Below are positions 1 to 10,798 of a stretch of DNA of 64,000 nucleotides, piece after piece. The notes beneath the pieces were generated by a model, which did not search any database, had not been told where the DNA came from, and saw nothing but the letters and a program-made list of their open reading frames with translations. Positions within the stretch are counted from its first letter, which is position 1; the number at the start of each line of letters is the position of its first letter. Both the position numbers and the translations under genes were made by a program. Source of the stretch: Panicum virgatum (lineage: Eukaryota > Streptophyta > Magnoliopsida > Poales > Poaceae); the NCBI RefSeq assembly GCF_016808335.1, contig NC_053141.1, positions 27,878,462 to 27,942,461 on the forward strand. The letters run 5' to 3'.

Positions 1-48
1 CATGAATGAGAGAATCTTCTTAGAAAATGGGGAATACGTCCCTCTGAA

Positions 49-680
49 GGTCGAGTACTGAAGTAGTCGATAATTTGTCGTCTCATGGATGGAGAAATTC
101 CTCTTGGGAGATAGGGATCTTGTCCCGTCCGAAGATCGAGTACTGAAGTAGTCGATAATTTGTTGTCTCATGGATGAAGAAATTCCTCTTGGGAGTTAGG
201 GATCTTGTCCCGTCCGAATATTGAGTACTGAAATGGTCGAGAATTTGTCGTCTCATGGACGAAGAAATTCCTCTTGGGAAATGGGGATCTTGTCCCGTCC
301 GAAGATCGAGTACTGAAGTAGTTGATCAATTATCGCCTCATGGGCGAGAAGTTCCTCTTGGGAAATAGGGATCTTGTCCCATCCAAAGATCGAGTACGGC
401 AGTAGTCGATCAATTGTCGCCTCGCGGGCGAGAAGAATAGGGACCATGTCCCATCCGGGCATCGAGTACCGTAGTAGTCGATAATGTGTCACCTCATGGA
501 CGAGAAGAATAGGGACCATGTCCCATCCGAGGATCGAGTACCACAGTAGTCGAAGAAGTCATCTCATGGACGAAAGGTTTCTCTTGGGAAATAGGAAGCT
601 TGCCCCATCGAGTACCGTAGTAGTCGATAATGTGTCGCCTCATGGACGAGAGAGTAGAGAACTTGTCTCTAGGGCCGTAG
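49..680. repeat. Minisatellite array A in R1, 85-bp unit shrinking to 72 bp
   Basis: A unit containing ATCGAGTACTG, TAGTCGAT, CTCATGGA and ATCTTGTCCC recurs with starts near 49, 134, 219, 304, 388, 460, 532 and 606. The spacing is 85, 85, 85, 84 and then 72, 72, 74. The shorter units lack the TTCCTCTTGGGAA stretch. About eight copies are present, diverged by several percent, and lie downstream of the R1 protein frame when read on the element strand. Short ORFs across this stretch are repeat translations and not genes. Confidence 0.9.
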
Positions 681-975
681 GCCACGACAACTCGATTCGT
701 CGTGCCTTTGACTTTGAGTGAACAAAGAAAGGTTGGTATTCGAGGTAGTCAAAGGAGTTACCACCCCTTGGGAGGGGGAGTTCATGTCTCTTAGGTTTTA
801 CTCCTGAAGGTAGAGAACTTGTCTCTAGGGCCGCAAAGAAAATGTCCCTTAGCCCCAGTTACTCGATTCGTCGTGCCTTTGACTCTGAGTGAACAAAGAA
901 AGGTTGGTATTCGAGGTAACTGATGGAGTATCTACTCTTGAAGAAGTAACCCCTTGGGAGGGGGAGCTCATGTCA
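654..975. repeat. Direct duplication of about 140-165 bp between the two R1 arrays
   Basis: Segments 654-790 and 810-975 are copies. Both begin with GTAGAGAACTTGTCTCTAGG, share CTCGATTCGTCGTGCC and a run ending GGGAGGGGGAG, and differ mainly by small insertions in the second copy. It links array A to array B in the presumed 3' untranslated part of R1. Confidence 0.8.
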
Positions 976-1127
976 CCGGCGACAAAATCTTCTCTTTCAT
1001 CCAATTTTGAAGCACTCAGATTCTTTATGTCAGAATTTTTCTCGGGTGGATCCATCCTGGCCTTTATTGAGTGTTAGACCGGGGATCAGTTTGAGTATTT
1101 GTCTTCTGCCAACATGAGTGGTGCACT

Positions 1128-1622
1128 GAGTCAGAGCTCGGGCAAACCCATCATAGCCTTTATTGGGTGTAAGACCGGGGTAAGCCCAATAGATGACTCG
1201 AGTCAGAGCATGGGCGAACCCATCCTAGCCTTTATTGGGTGTAAGACCGGGGGTAAGCCCAATAGATGACTCGGTTGCCAGTACGAGTAGTTTTGATTAT
1301 TGAGTCAGAGCTCGGGCGAACCCATCCTAGCCTTTATTGGGTATAAGACCGGGGGTAAGCCCAATAGATGACTCGAGTCAGAGCTCGGGCGAACCCATCC
1401 TAGCCTTTATTGGGTATAAGACCGGGGGTAAGCCCAATAGATGACTCGGTTGCCAGTGCGAGTAGTTTTGATGTTGAGTTAGAGCTCGAGCGAACCCATC
1501 CTAGCCTTTATTGGGTATAAGACTGGGGGTAAGCCCAATAGATGACTCGAGTCAGAGCTCGGGCGAACCCATCCTAGGCTTTATTGGGTGTAAGGCCGGG
1601 GGTAAGCCTTATAGATGACTCC
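1128..1622. repeat. Minisatellite array B in R1, alternating 73/102-bp units (about 174-bp dimer)
   Basis: Units starting GAGTCAGAGCTCGGGC and ending AAGCCCAATAGATGACTC start at 1128, 1200, 1302, 1375, 1476 and 1549. The steps are 72, 102, 73, 101 and 73. Every second unit carries an extra block of about 29 bp beginning GGTTGCCAGT. The array is therefore a higher-order dimer of about 174 bp. Confidence 0.9.
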
Positions 1623-1824
1623 ATTGCATGACTGGCACATTTGTCTTCATTTGTTAGGCATGACATTGCTCGTATTGGCTCTCTTCTTTGTTGTCTTTGT
1701 TGGCAGAAATTGGAGGTGCTCCGAGTGCTTTGCGAAGGGTGATGCATTGGAAACTCGAGTGCTTTCCTTTGGGGTGCAGAAAGCATCTTGAGTGAATCTT
1801 CTGGTGAGTGGAATCAATCGTCAA

Positions 1825-3498
1825 CTACTTTGGTTGGGAAGGAGGTGCTGCCTTGTCGCGGCGCCTCTTTCGCGAGTTGTACCTGCAGATATCGGGTATC
1901 CGATAGTTGGATGTCGGATTGTAGGCTTCGACTTCTTCATGGTCTTCCCCTTTGTTGATGATGACTGTTTTCGAGTTGCGACCAATGTTGATAACATTGT
2001 GTAAGTCGTTGTTGGAATAGTCAAAGGAGTCACCGAGTTGTTGATGGTGCTCTGTCTTGATCATCTTCGGGTTGTTGTCCAGATGAACAGTGACTGTGAT
2101 TCCTGGTGGAGGTGATGGAATTTCGCAACTAGTTGTTGTTGCTTCGTTCACCTCTGGTTCAGGAAGGAAATCATCATAGTCCAGGTCTTCTAATGCTATG
2201 GAGTTATCTTTTTGGTTCGTGGCGTCCAAGAGAAAGGCTATGAAAATTTCGCGATTGTGATCGTGGATTTTCGAATTGGTGTTGTCTTCCTTGAGTGGAA
2301 AGCCCTGTTGGAACGGTAGTTCTTCATCTTCTGAGAATTGCTGTCTCTCTCCTTTTATAGTGACTACAGAAGTCGACCTCTTGTCGGGTTCGGTCTCCTT
2401 GTCCAAATCGGGTTGTGGCGCGAGTCGGTTTCTTTTAATGTCTGAAGCCGGGTAGGCTTCCTTGTCATGCTCGACTCGGGGAGAGAGTCCGAGAGTAAAT
2501 CGCAGAAGGTCTTCGTCGTGCGGAGTGTGGTCCACTGGGGGCCATCCGCCTTCAATTCGAACTAATAGTTCATTTATGAATTTGTCATATTTGTCCAAAT
2601 TGTCATGTTCCTCCGGAGAAAATATCCACGGCGTGCGGTGATCTCCTCGTGGTGTAGGGGAATTCGGAATTTGGATGACGTTGCGCCAGCGACTCATGTA
2701 GTCTTCGATTGACACAGAGTCTTCTGCGGGGTGAGGTTGTGATGAATGTTGATCCAGTGACCTGTGCGAGTTATCCCACAGCTTCTTCGCTTTGGACTGT
2801 TCCTAGAGAGCCTCAAGCTTGTCGGGATTAGATAATCCTTCCATGAATAGGACAATGTCGTGTGACCATTCAGCTAGTTCGTCTTCAGAAATTGTTTCGT
2901 CCAATTCTTCGAGATATTTGATGAAAGCTTCATCTTGTTCCAGCTCTGTGGAGTTGATAATCCACTGGTTGGAGAATTCCTCGAGAGAGGTGCTAACGTC
3001 GGGCGTGTCTTCGGCTTTCTGGAGGCGGTGCTCAATCTTTTCATCGATATCATCGATGTTTGATAAATTGTTTTTCGGCTGCTTCTTTTTGCGAGTAGAT
3101 TTCTTGAAGTTAGTCTTTGACTTTTTCTTCCGAAGACTTGGTTCAGCAACGCGGATGCAATTGGAAAGTGTGGTCTTTTCGTTCGTGGAAGTTTCTTGTT
3201 TGGACTCTTCCAGCAGTTTTTCTAAGTCCTCTTCCAATTCGGAGAGTGTTCTGGCTTTGATTGCGTCGAATTCGGGTTGAATTCAGGCTTCATTGTTGAG
3301 GTTCGAAAATCTGACTTCCTCGAGTTGGTTAATGAATTCGTCGAATTCGCGTTGTTTCGCGGCTTCTGGAACTTCTGGGGGATCTTGACCGATTGAGCAA
3401 CTTTCGAAGCCACCTGATCCGTCGACGATGAAGATCCAAGAGCCGACGAGAAAGGAAGTGCCTTTTTCGAGCAAAGGATTGTCGTTGAGAGAAGCCAT
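1825..3498 (-). pseudogene. R1 internal protein of unknown function, one frame with two stop codons
   Basis: Starting at the ATG at 3498 (MASLNDNPLL), a single minus-strand frame runs 558 codons to 1825, broken only by a TGA near 3283 and a TAG near 2803. The three pieces are in the same frame, so I read them as one decayed gene. The N-terminal third is acidic. The middle has a Lys-rich stretch (RKKKSKTNFKKSTRKKKQ) followed by Glu/Asp-rich helices. The C-terminal half contains a Trp/Pro-rich section (SIEDYMSRWRNVIQIPNSP) and ends with a basic tail. I see no zinc knuckle, protease or RT motif and do not recognise the family. It occupies the gag position just inside the 5' LTR. It may be a replaced gag or a captured host gene. 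Confidence 0.6.
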
Positions 3499-3527
3499 CG
3501 TATTCTTCTGACGATCGTTGGCGAGAA

Positions 3528-3545
3528 GCCCCACGGTGGGCGCCA
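3528..3545 (-). other. R1 primer binding site, tRNA-Lys type
   Basis: Two bases inside the 5' LTR, the minus strand reads TGGCGCCCACCGTGGGGC. This is complementary to the 3' end of plant tRNA-Lys, known to end in GAGCCCCACGGTGGGCGCCA. It fixes the orientation of R1. Confidence 0.8.
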
Positions 3546-3547
3546 GC

Positions 3548-3966
3548 TGTCGGTGTTTTACCATCAGGTTCTCCGAGGGGTATCCCGAGGAGAGTGATTA
3601 TGAGTAGGGACTCACCGAGATCAGAACGCGATGGTGCAAGGAACACAAGGATTTAGACAGGTTCAGGCCGTCGGAGCGTAATACCCTACATCCTGTGTGG
3701 TGGTTTGTATTCCCTCTAGTATTGTCCGATGTTTTTGGAGGGGTCCCTATTCGCCCTTATATGAACTGGGGGAACAGGGTTACATGGAAATCCTAGTCGA
3801 GTTCTGTTAGGATTCTAGTCCGAGAGGTTCGGCTAGTTCCCGAGACCGTCGATTAGTTCTACTCCTATTCGGGTAGATACAAAAAGAGGTAGGGCATAAC
3901 CATGTGCTACTCCCTACTCTAGGATATTCTGTGCCCGTGGGCAGTCTCGCTGTCCCGGGTCCGACA
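3548..3966 (-). repeat. R1 5' LTR (419 bp)
   Basis: The LTR is bounded by TGTCGG and CCGACA, and the internal primer site lies immediately to the left. A TATA-like ATATAA (minus strand, 3767-3772) is the likely core promoter. The sequence resembles a very common short grass gypsy LTR. Confidence 0.85.
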
Positions 3967-4048
3967 GCAGCTTCGACTTATCCAGCTCCACCATTGCCAT
4001 CAGATTGTCGGTGAATATCAAGCTTTCACCAACATTCTCCCCCTTAAG
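3967..4048 (-). repeat. C1 Copia 3' LTR remnant and polypurine tract
   Basis: On the minus strand the C1 pol stop is followed by a purine tract (AAGGGGGAGAA, 4035-4048) and then by TGTTGGTGAAAGC, the start of a 3' LTR. Only 68 bp of the LTR (4034-3967) remain before the R1 LTR begins, so R1 landed in it. Confidence 0.7.
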
Positions 4049-5167
4049 CTTGATGATCCTCAAGCTCTAACTCTCTGATCCCGAGCAGGTGTCTCATTAC
4101 CCCAAACTTGACAACAGGCATAGGCTTCGTCAGTGCATCTGCCTTCTGCTCCAGAGTGTGAATTTATTTCTTGACAACAATCTGTCCATGCTCTACACAC
4201 TCCATGAGGAAATGAAACTTCACATCTATATGCTTGCTTCGACCATGAAATACAGGGTTTTTCATCAGTGCTATAGCTGAACTATTATCAACATACAAAA
4301 TTACTGCTCTTGGTTCAGTAGCTGCAATCTGTCCCAACAGATTTCTAAGCCAAAAAGCTTGCTTGGCTGTAGCTGTTGTTGCCATAAACTCAGCCTCACA
4401 GATGACAGTGCCACTATTTTCTCCTTGTGAGAATTCCAGGTGATCAGTCCCTCATTCAGATAAAAGGCCATGCCACTAGTGCTCCTCCTTCCCACAATAT
4501 CTCCTCCACTATCACTGTAAGTGTACCCCACTAACTCTTCTGGCTTCTTCTCTTGAGTATACACCAAACCAAAGTTCAGCGTTCCCTTCAAGTATCTCAT
4601 TATCTGTTTGACAGCATTGAAATGCTTGACTGTAGGTTTTTCCATAAACCTACTTGCTACACCAACAGAGAAAGACATGTCTGGCCTTGTATGTAATAGG
4701 TACCTCAAACATCCAATGATTCTCCTATACATTGTTGCATCAGTCCTCTCCCCCTGTTTGTCTACATCTAACTTTGCACCAAGATCCATTGGAACCTTTG
4801 TTGCATTGCAGTCACTCATCCAAAACTGATCAAGAACTTTCTTGGCATAACTGTTTGCTTGATAGTAATAGTCTTTCTTCTGCTCCACCTCTATCCCCAT
4901 ATAGAATGACAGTAAGCCCAGGTCACTCATCTCAAACTTAGAGGTCATTTGCTTCTTAAAGACTTCAATCTCTCTTGGACCTCCACCTGTCACTATCAAG
5001 TCATCAACATATACACCAATCACATTAACCCAATCTTCTTCAGACTGCCATCCAGCTTCACATTCCAAGCTCTAGGAGCTTGTTTCAAACCATATAAAGC
5101 CTTCTTCAGTTTGAGCACCATCTTTTCTTGTCCCTTTTTCTCAAAGCCTTCTGGTTGTGTCACATAC
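4044..5167 (-). pseudogene. C1 Copia pol, C-terminal half (RT end and RNase H)
   Basis: The translated minus strand shows Ty1/copia reverse transcriptase and RNase H. In order it carries KALYGLKQAPRAW, the catalytic YVDDLIVTG, SDLG..SFYMGIEV, the TRPD block, KQIMRYLKGT and KHIDVKFHF. The order YVDD then RNase H directly at the end is the Copia arrangement. Damage includes a deletion between KKIGL and the YVDD block (near 5040), a frameshift near 4385, and a TAA near 4164 before the last 40 codons (EQKADALTKP). The 5' part is displaced to 16498 by insertion of T1. This is a relic, and the lineage within Copia is not resolved. Confidence 0.9.
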
Positions 5168-6957
5168 TGTTGACACCAGATTTTTGCTGCAAAGAAGATG
5201 ACAGGTGGGCCAGTGCAAGATGCTAATAAAAATGGTGTCGAAGAAAATACACTAGGAGAAGCTCGTCGGTACAAGGGCAGCGGATAAGACGCGTCGGCAA
5301 AGCTGCGTATCGGAAAACCTAAAGAAGCAACGGCACGTCGGAAAAGCTTTCATATTGGCAAAGTCCCATGCAGAAGGGCATCGGCAACGAGGCGCGCAAC
5401 GGTTTGAAGCAGATGGAAAGATGGCGTCACCCGAAACGTTGCGGCATGGGATCAAGCTTGGACTCCAACAAAAAGGGAAAGTTTGGTGCCAAAGTTATCT
5501 TTGTAATAGGAATATTTCTTGTTTTGCTTCGTGTTCGATTAGGACTCATGTTAGCTTCAGGGTATAAATATAAACCCTGCGACAATGTAAAGAACTCTCC
5601 AACAATCAATACACAAACCGGCCCCGTGCCACCTTTAAAGTCCAGTCGATTCGTCGAGTTCTTCGAGAGGGTTATTCGATTCGTTGACCTCTGTAAGTTC
5701 CGGCAACCTTGTCTATCTATCTAGCATCATGCGGTGGATTTAGATCAGATGATAAGTAGTCCTGTTGTACTTTGCTTAGTATCATGCGGTGGATTTAAGC
5801 TTAGTAGTGGGAGGTCTTGATCTTAGCCGGGTATCATGCGGTAGATGAAGGTGGGACATGATAGTTATCGGCTTCATTAGATTTGGCTAATCTAGTGGAT
5901 TCATTAAGTTACCTTAAGTGTTGTTTGTTTATTTATGTTTATATTTATTGCAACACTTTTTGCCCAATCTAGATTGATGGAGCTTGGCCTTATATCTTTT
6001 ATAGATCTGCTTTGTCTTTTATACTTTTATGTTCATCTTGTCATGATAACTAGATCTAGTGCTTGCATTGGCCAAATTATATCAATCTAGATTGTCACAT
6101 GTTGTGGGTTCGAGCTTGTTAGATGCAAGTAGATCTTGACAGAGCTAGGTATCATGCGGTAGATGCAATCTTTTGGGTTGTCTTAGAGCTAGCCATCCGG
6201 TGGGTCTAGAATTCAATTCAATCTGATAGGTTTGTTTGTGTTTGGCTTGTTTGTTCCTGCTCCATGGACCCCATATCGGCAAACTTTGCCGACATGGTTA
6301 CACTTTCACAAGTAGCGAGTATTTATAGATCTGTTTGATGATGCATGCTTTTAAGCTTCTCACAACTAGACTGTATCATGCGGTGGATTAGTCTAGTTGC
6401 CAGTAGTGGTGTAGATTTAAGTAAGTGGTATCATGCGGTGGATTAGCTTGCTTGGGTTTATGCTTGACGGGTTTAGGAGGAGAGCTGGACGTGCAGCAGA
6501 TCAGTTGGACTAAGCCTATGCATGTGTTATTAGATTAGATTTATCTTTATGAGCTACCTGATTTTATGTATCATGTTGACTAGACTCAATTGGATAAGGA
6601 TGTATGCTTTACATGCTCTATTTGCATAGCTAGTTGATCCTGTTAATCATGCTTATTTATCTATGATCAGCAAACATTGTTTCTGTTTACTTATTTATGA
6701 GGATTGCCGATTCATGCTGTTTAAACCTGTTGGTAGATAGCTCTCTAGCTATATGTCGTCGTAAGTGGCTTCAGGGCCGTTTATGTGGAAGTGTCTGGTA
6801 ACACCCATCATGTTTCCACCTTTTGTTACTGATCGGTTTATCTCCCTTGTCAATTGCAGGTCAAATTGACTAGCATGTCTCGGATCACCCTTTTAGAAGC
6901 CACGCGTTCCGGCTTGCTGGTGTACCTCTGGCCCGGGAACCAATTTCTGGGCCAACA
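5168..6957 (+). repeat. T1 5' LTR (1790 bp)
   Basis: It is bounded by TGTTGACACC and GGGCCAACA. A TATA box, TATAAATATAAA, lies at 5563-5574, so U3 is about 400 bp and R/U5 is long. The U5 part holds six exact copies of ATCATGCGGT (5726, 5781, 5833, 6151, 6375, 6430), mostly followed by GGATT or AGATG. ORFs here are spurious. Confidence 0.95.
5563..5574 (+). promoter_or_regulatory. TATA box of the T1 5' LTR
   Basis: TATAAATATAAA is conserved at the same place in the right LTR (15103-15114) and in the T2 LTR (17019-17030), as expected for the core promoter driving gag-pol. Confidence 0.7.
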
Positions 6958-6964
6958 CACTTTT

Positions 6965-6982
6965 TGGCACGCCCGGTGGGAC
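6965..6982 (+). other. T1 primer binding site
   Basis: TGGCACGCCCGGTGGGAC begins 7 bases after the LTR and recurs, with changes, at the same place in T2 (30045-30062). It has the TGG start required for pairing with a tRNA CCA end. I could not assign the tRNA with confidence. A short CAA run follows. Confidence 0.65.
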
Positions 6983-7010
6983 ACCAACAACAACAACAAC
7001 AACCGTTCAG

Positions 7011-9636
7011 ATGGTGCCAAACAACAATGAACCTGAAAATGTCCTTGACCTGAAGTTTGAAGAGTTGCCTGACAATCGCGAGCAGGTGGTCCAAGATGCT
7101 GTTGAGCAGTACCAGCGGAGGTGCATGATGTCGTTCTCCAAGAACAGATCAGGATCTATCCACCAGAGGACCAGGCTGCCTAGGATGCTGAATGAAGGAG
7201 ACTCCGATCTTACTGAGGCATAGAGGATGCATGAATATGAAGACGTCGTCCACAAGGCTGTGGCTGACAATCTAGGCAATCACAATGGCTGCTTCTTGAC
7301 AACCTTGCACAATATCATGTTAGAAATCTATGGCCCACGTGTTGACAAGCATTTTCAGAACATCCAAGGCTATCCATATTTCAACACACCAAAAGGTCAG
7401 AGCAAAGCTGGAGGCAGCGGAACTACAAATGTTGCCCAAAAGAAGCAGAATGATGCCGGAGCTACTTCAGAAGCAGCTCCCACCAATGCTGCAGCGACCG
7501 CTGGTGGACCGCAACAGCCGATATCCTATGGTCAGGCAGCTTTTGGTGCAACAGAAATATACCAGAATCGGCTTTTAGATTTTCTCCAAAGAACTGCACA
7601 AGAATCCGTATGGTCTAGGCTATTCTGAATTTTCCGACTATAGCTCTATTGGTGCCTTGCCCAACCCAGGATATGGAAGTGCCTACAATTATCAGCAAGC
7701 AGCAAGTGGTAATCCAACGCCCGGGGGGCAGAATGCAAGCATGGAACAGCTGTTGAATGGGATAGCTGACATGATGAAGAATCAATTCGGTCTCAAGCTC
7801 AAGAACCCTACATTTTCCTATAGGATGTCGTTCCCAGAGTGGTATCACAGAGTTGCGCTTCCGACAGGGGTGAAAATTCCAGAGTTCACCAAGTTCACAG
7901 GTCAAGACGGCACCAGCACCATTGAGCACATTAGCCGATACCTGATGCAGCTAGGTGAAGCTTCTTCTGATCAGGCATTCAGGATTCGGTATTTTTCATT
8001 ATCACTTGCTGGTCCAGCTTTTACATGGTTCACCACATTGCCAGCTAATTCCATCCAGACATGGAATGCGTTGGAAGAGAAGTTTCATGCTTACTTCTTT
8101 ACCGGCACCAGTGAGAAGAAGTTATGTGACCTTGCAGCAGTAAGGCAAAAGCCCACAGAGACACCACTGGAGTTCTTGCAGCGATTTAGGGAGGTCAGAA
8201 ACATATGCTTCTCATTGACTCTTCCTGATGATCAGCTGCCTGGTATGGCCGTAGCTGGCATGCTGCCAGCTGTAATAGATAAACTCTTCAGCCCAGATTT
8301 TGAGAACTTGGGCCAGTTGGCTCAAACGCTTAGCGCCATGAATCTTCAAGCTTAGAACTTCCAAAGGGATGGGCGCTATCAGAAAAATGATAACTCTGTG
8401 GTAGAGATGTATAAGCAATTCCTGGAGGAGCAGACTGAATATGAGGATGTAGAAGAAGCTGATGCCACAGAAATCAAGTGGGGGTAAAGAGCCAACTCAG
8501 GCCAATCCACAGTGGGCTAAACAGAACAAGGGGACCTATGATTTCGATGTGACTAAGGTAGACAAGCTGTTTGAATTACTGCTGAAGGAGGGTCGCATCA
8601 AGCTACAGCCTGATCACCCAATGCTACGTGGAGTGAAAGACAAGAAATATTGTGGTTTCCACAATACTAATTCTCACTCTATTAATGACTGCAGGGTGTT
8701 TAGGCTGCGTATCCAGCGGGCCATTGAAGTGGGTCATTTGAAATTTACAGGAAAGATGAAAGTTGACCATGATCCTTTCCCTGGTCAGAACATGGTTTCT
8801 GGTGGTTTCCCCAAAAACAAAGTTAAAGTTCTCACCTCCGAGAGAGCTAAAGGTAAAGGAGTTGTCCATTCTGAGGCAGAGATCTCAATGGAGGAGTTTC
8901 AAAAGAAGAAGCCTTTCAAGAACAGTCAAACTGAAGAGGGTGAATCCTCTAATCCTCAGAAGCCAAAGCCAAGAGTGATGTCACGCATATTGCTAAACAA
9001 ATGGCAGAGGCAGGAGGAGAATGAGTATTATCAGCACGCAAGGTTTGTTCAGGAAAGGCGCAGATATGAGGAAGAAAGGTATGCCAGAGAACAAAATGAG
9101 GTGCATTGGGATTGCCCGTTCTTTAGGCACTGTTGGAATAAAGGTCTGAAATCGCCAACACGCAACAATTGCCCTGAATGCAGTGACCAGTACAGGGAAT
9201 ACAGGAAGGCTCAGACCAACCGTCGATATGTCCATGAGAGACTTGGACACTATTAGTATGAGATGGATCGGCGCTTAAAAATTAATGTTGACTCTCATGG
9301 CAAGCGAGCTGTCGATCCTGAGTGGGCCGACTATGAAAATGAAGATGAGGGCCAGGATCAATACGTTTGACAGGAGGGGCAATGGTGTCCTCCAGGATTG
9401 AGGAAGAGCCAGAAGAGGCGTGCCCAGTGCTTTAGGAATAAGGAGCTGAAGGAAGCACAGAAAGCTGGTAAGCGTTAGGTCTGGAAGCAGAAGTTTGCTG
9501 ACAGCAAAGACAAGTCGGCATATGTCAACATGGTTCTGTTCTTACCAAGAGAGTTCATGGCTCCCGGCGATCAAGAAGTCGAGATTTATTCTGATTTGAT
9601 GAAACAGAGTTTGGGGAGCTGTCTGCTGAATTTCTT
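7011..9636 (+). pseudogene. T1 gag (Tat type), several stops and frameshifts
   Basis: The start ATG at 7011 follows the primer site closely. The N-terminal part (MVPNNNEPENV) is interrupted by TAG at 7221, and a frameshift lies near 7600. The retrotransposon gag core lies at 7800-8350, recognisable by WYHRVALPTGVKIPEF, SRYLMQLGEAS, LAGPAFTWFTTLP, EEKFHAYFFTG and RFREVRN. Then follow a Cys/His segment (YCGFHNTNSHSINDCRVF, near 8650) and a second Cys cluster (CPFFRHCW ... NNCPEC, near 9115-9180). The end (VNMVLFLPREFMAP) leads into protease. Several stops align with CAG or TGG codons in T2. The product would be the capsid protein, now inactive. Confidence 0.9.
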
Positions 9637-10216
9637 TTGACTCAACAGGCTGTGTTCGACAAGCCTGAGCAACATAGGCATCTCAAAGCTTTGTATCTGA
9701 AGGGTTATGTCGATGGGAAGCCTATAACAAAGATGCTGGTCGATGGTGGTGCAGCGGTTAATGTGATGCCCTATACTACATTCAGAAAGCTTGGCAAAGG
9801 TCCTGAGGATTTGCTGAAGACCGATATGATGCTCAGAGACTTTGGAGGCAATGTATCGGAAACTCGGGGGGCAATACATTGCGAGCTTACTATAGGCACT
9901 AAGACTATGTTGACAACATTCTTTGTGATTGAGTGACGGCAAGTGCATTTATAGTCTTCTGCTCGGAAGGGATTGGATCCATGCTAACTGTTGCGTGCCG
10001 TCTACTATGCATCAAGTGCTTATCCAATGGAACGGGGATCATGTGGAAATTGTCCAGGCTGACAATTCTGTTAGTGTTTCTGCTGCTGATTCCGCGTACT
10101 AGGATATTGATCAAATGGAGTGCTTTTCTGGGAAAGAACATACGGAAGACCATATCATGATCAATGTTGATGTTCAACAGCCGATCCGAGCAGTCGGCTT
10201 TGAGAACAATTTTTAG
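9637..10216 (+). pseudogene. T1 aspartic protease remnant
   Basis: The active-site region reads MLVDGGAAVNVMPY, where Gly replaces the second active-site residue of the usual D-T/S-G. A frameshift near 9936 separates it from LLGRDWIHANCCVPSTMHQ in another frame, which matches the T9 protease. The coding signal fades after about 10220. From there to about 10440 I see only AT-rich sequence without a frame. Confidence 0.85.
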
Positions 10217-10439
10217 TAAAAAATAGCAAGGGATTTGCATCAGCTGATGCTTTAAGCGAGATGATTTTTAGTATGAATATTAAACTAAGGCCGATGTGAT
10301 TTCAGTTCGGAATACGAGTTAGAGTTATCAAGGTTTTCTTTTGAAGGAGCTTAGAAGTTGTTTGAGTTGGATTGTTCAGAAAAACTCTGTGTTGATCATT
10401 TTAGCTTATGATTGAGTCTGAGCATTGAGTTTGTAAGGA

Positions 10440-10798
10440 GTATTAATAAGAAAACTCTTAGTCTGGGGTTGATCTTTTCTGATCTAGCTCAATAGCCGAC
10501 ACCAATAATGTCGCCTTTAGCATAAAAATTTCGATGTCGGAAAATAGCCAATGCACTATGCATTGCCTTTAGAGGAAAAACAAAATGTACAAAATCATTT
10601 CAGAGGCAAAAGAGATTTCATACTCTTCAAGCAGTTCATATATTACAAACATGATACATTCACAGAGTTACATTAGCAAAATGAATTCACTAGGCTATTC
10701 CTGTGAAACAGTAGAATATCAAGGCTGTTGACAAGAAGATGTATGACATCCAGGCAAAGAAGGTCAACACCCTGATCTGGCCTGATGCGGTCCGGTCA
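10440..10798. other. T1 non-coding stretch at the 3' side of antisense cluster Z
   Basis: No frame is visible. A block near 10480-10610 (TTTTCTGATCTAGCTCAATA, CCGACACCAATAATGTC) resembles 11876-12000 (TTTTCCGATCTGGCTCGAAT, CCGACATCGATGATGTC), which lies at the matching place below antisense cluster X. This supports a shared origin of the two antisense modules. Confidence 0.6.

Larger units (their letters stand above)
1..3966 (-). mobile_element. R1: non-autonomous gypsy-like LTR retrotransposon (5' LTR plus internal part)
   Basis: The element reads on the minus strand: its 5' LTR is 3548-3966, followed leftwards by a tRNA-Lys-type primer site, a broken protein frame (3498-1825) and two minisatellite fields. 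The 3' LTR lies outside the window. No gag, protease, RT or integrase motif is visible, so it must have depended on enzymes from another element. Its right end abuts a remnant of a Copia LTR, so R1 inserted into C1. The expected target duplication is the five bases after the LTR (GCAGC, 3967-3971) and should recur before the missing left LTR. Confidence 0.8.

Noticed and set aside
49..1622. CRISPR-like regular repeats
   Set aside because: The units are contiguous tandem repeats without unique spacers, inside a plant retrotransposon.
6988..7005. CAA microsatellite after the T1 primer site
   Set aside because: A run of about five units in a leader; too short to be informative.
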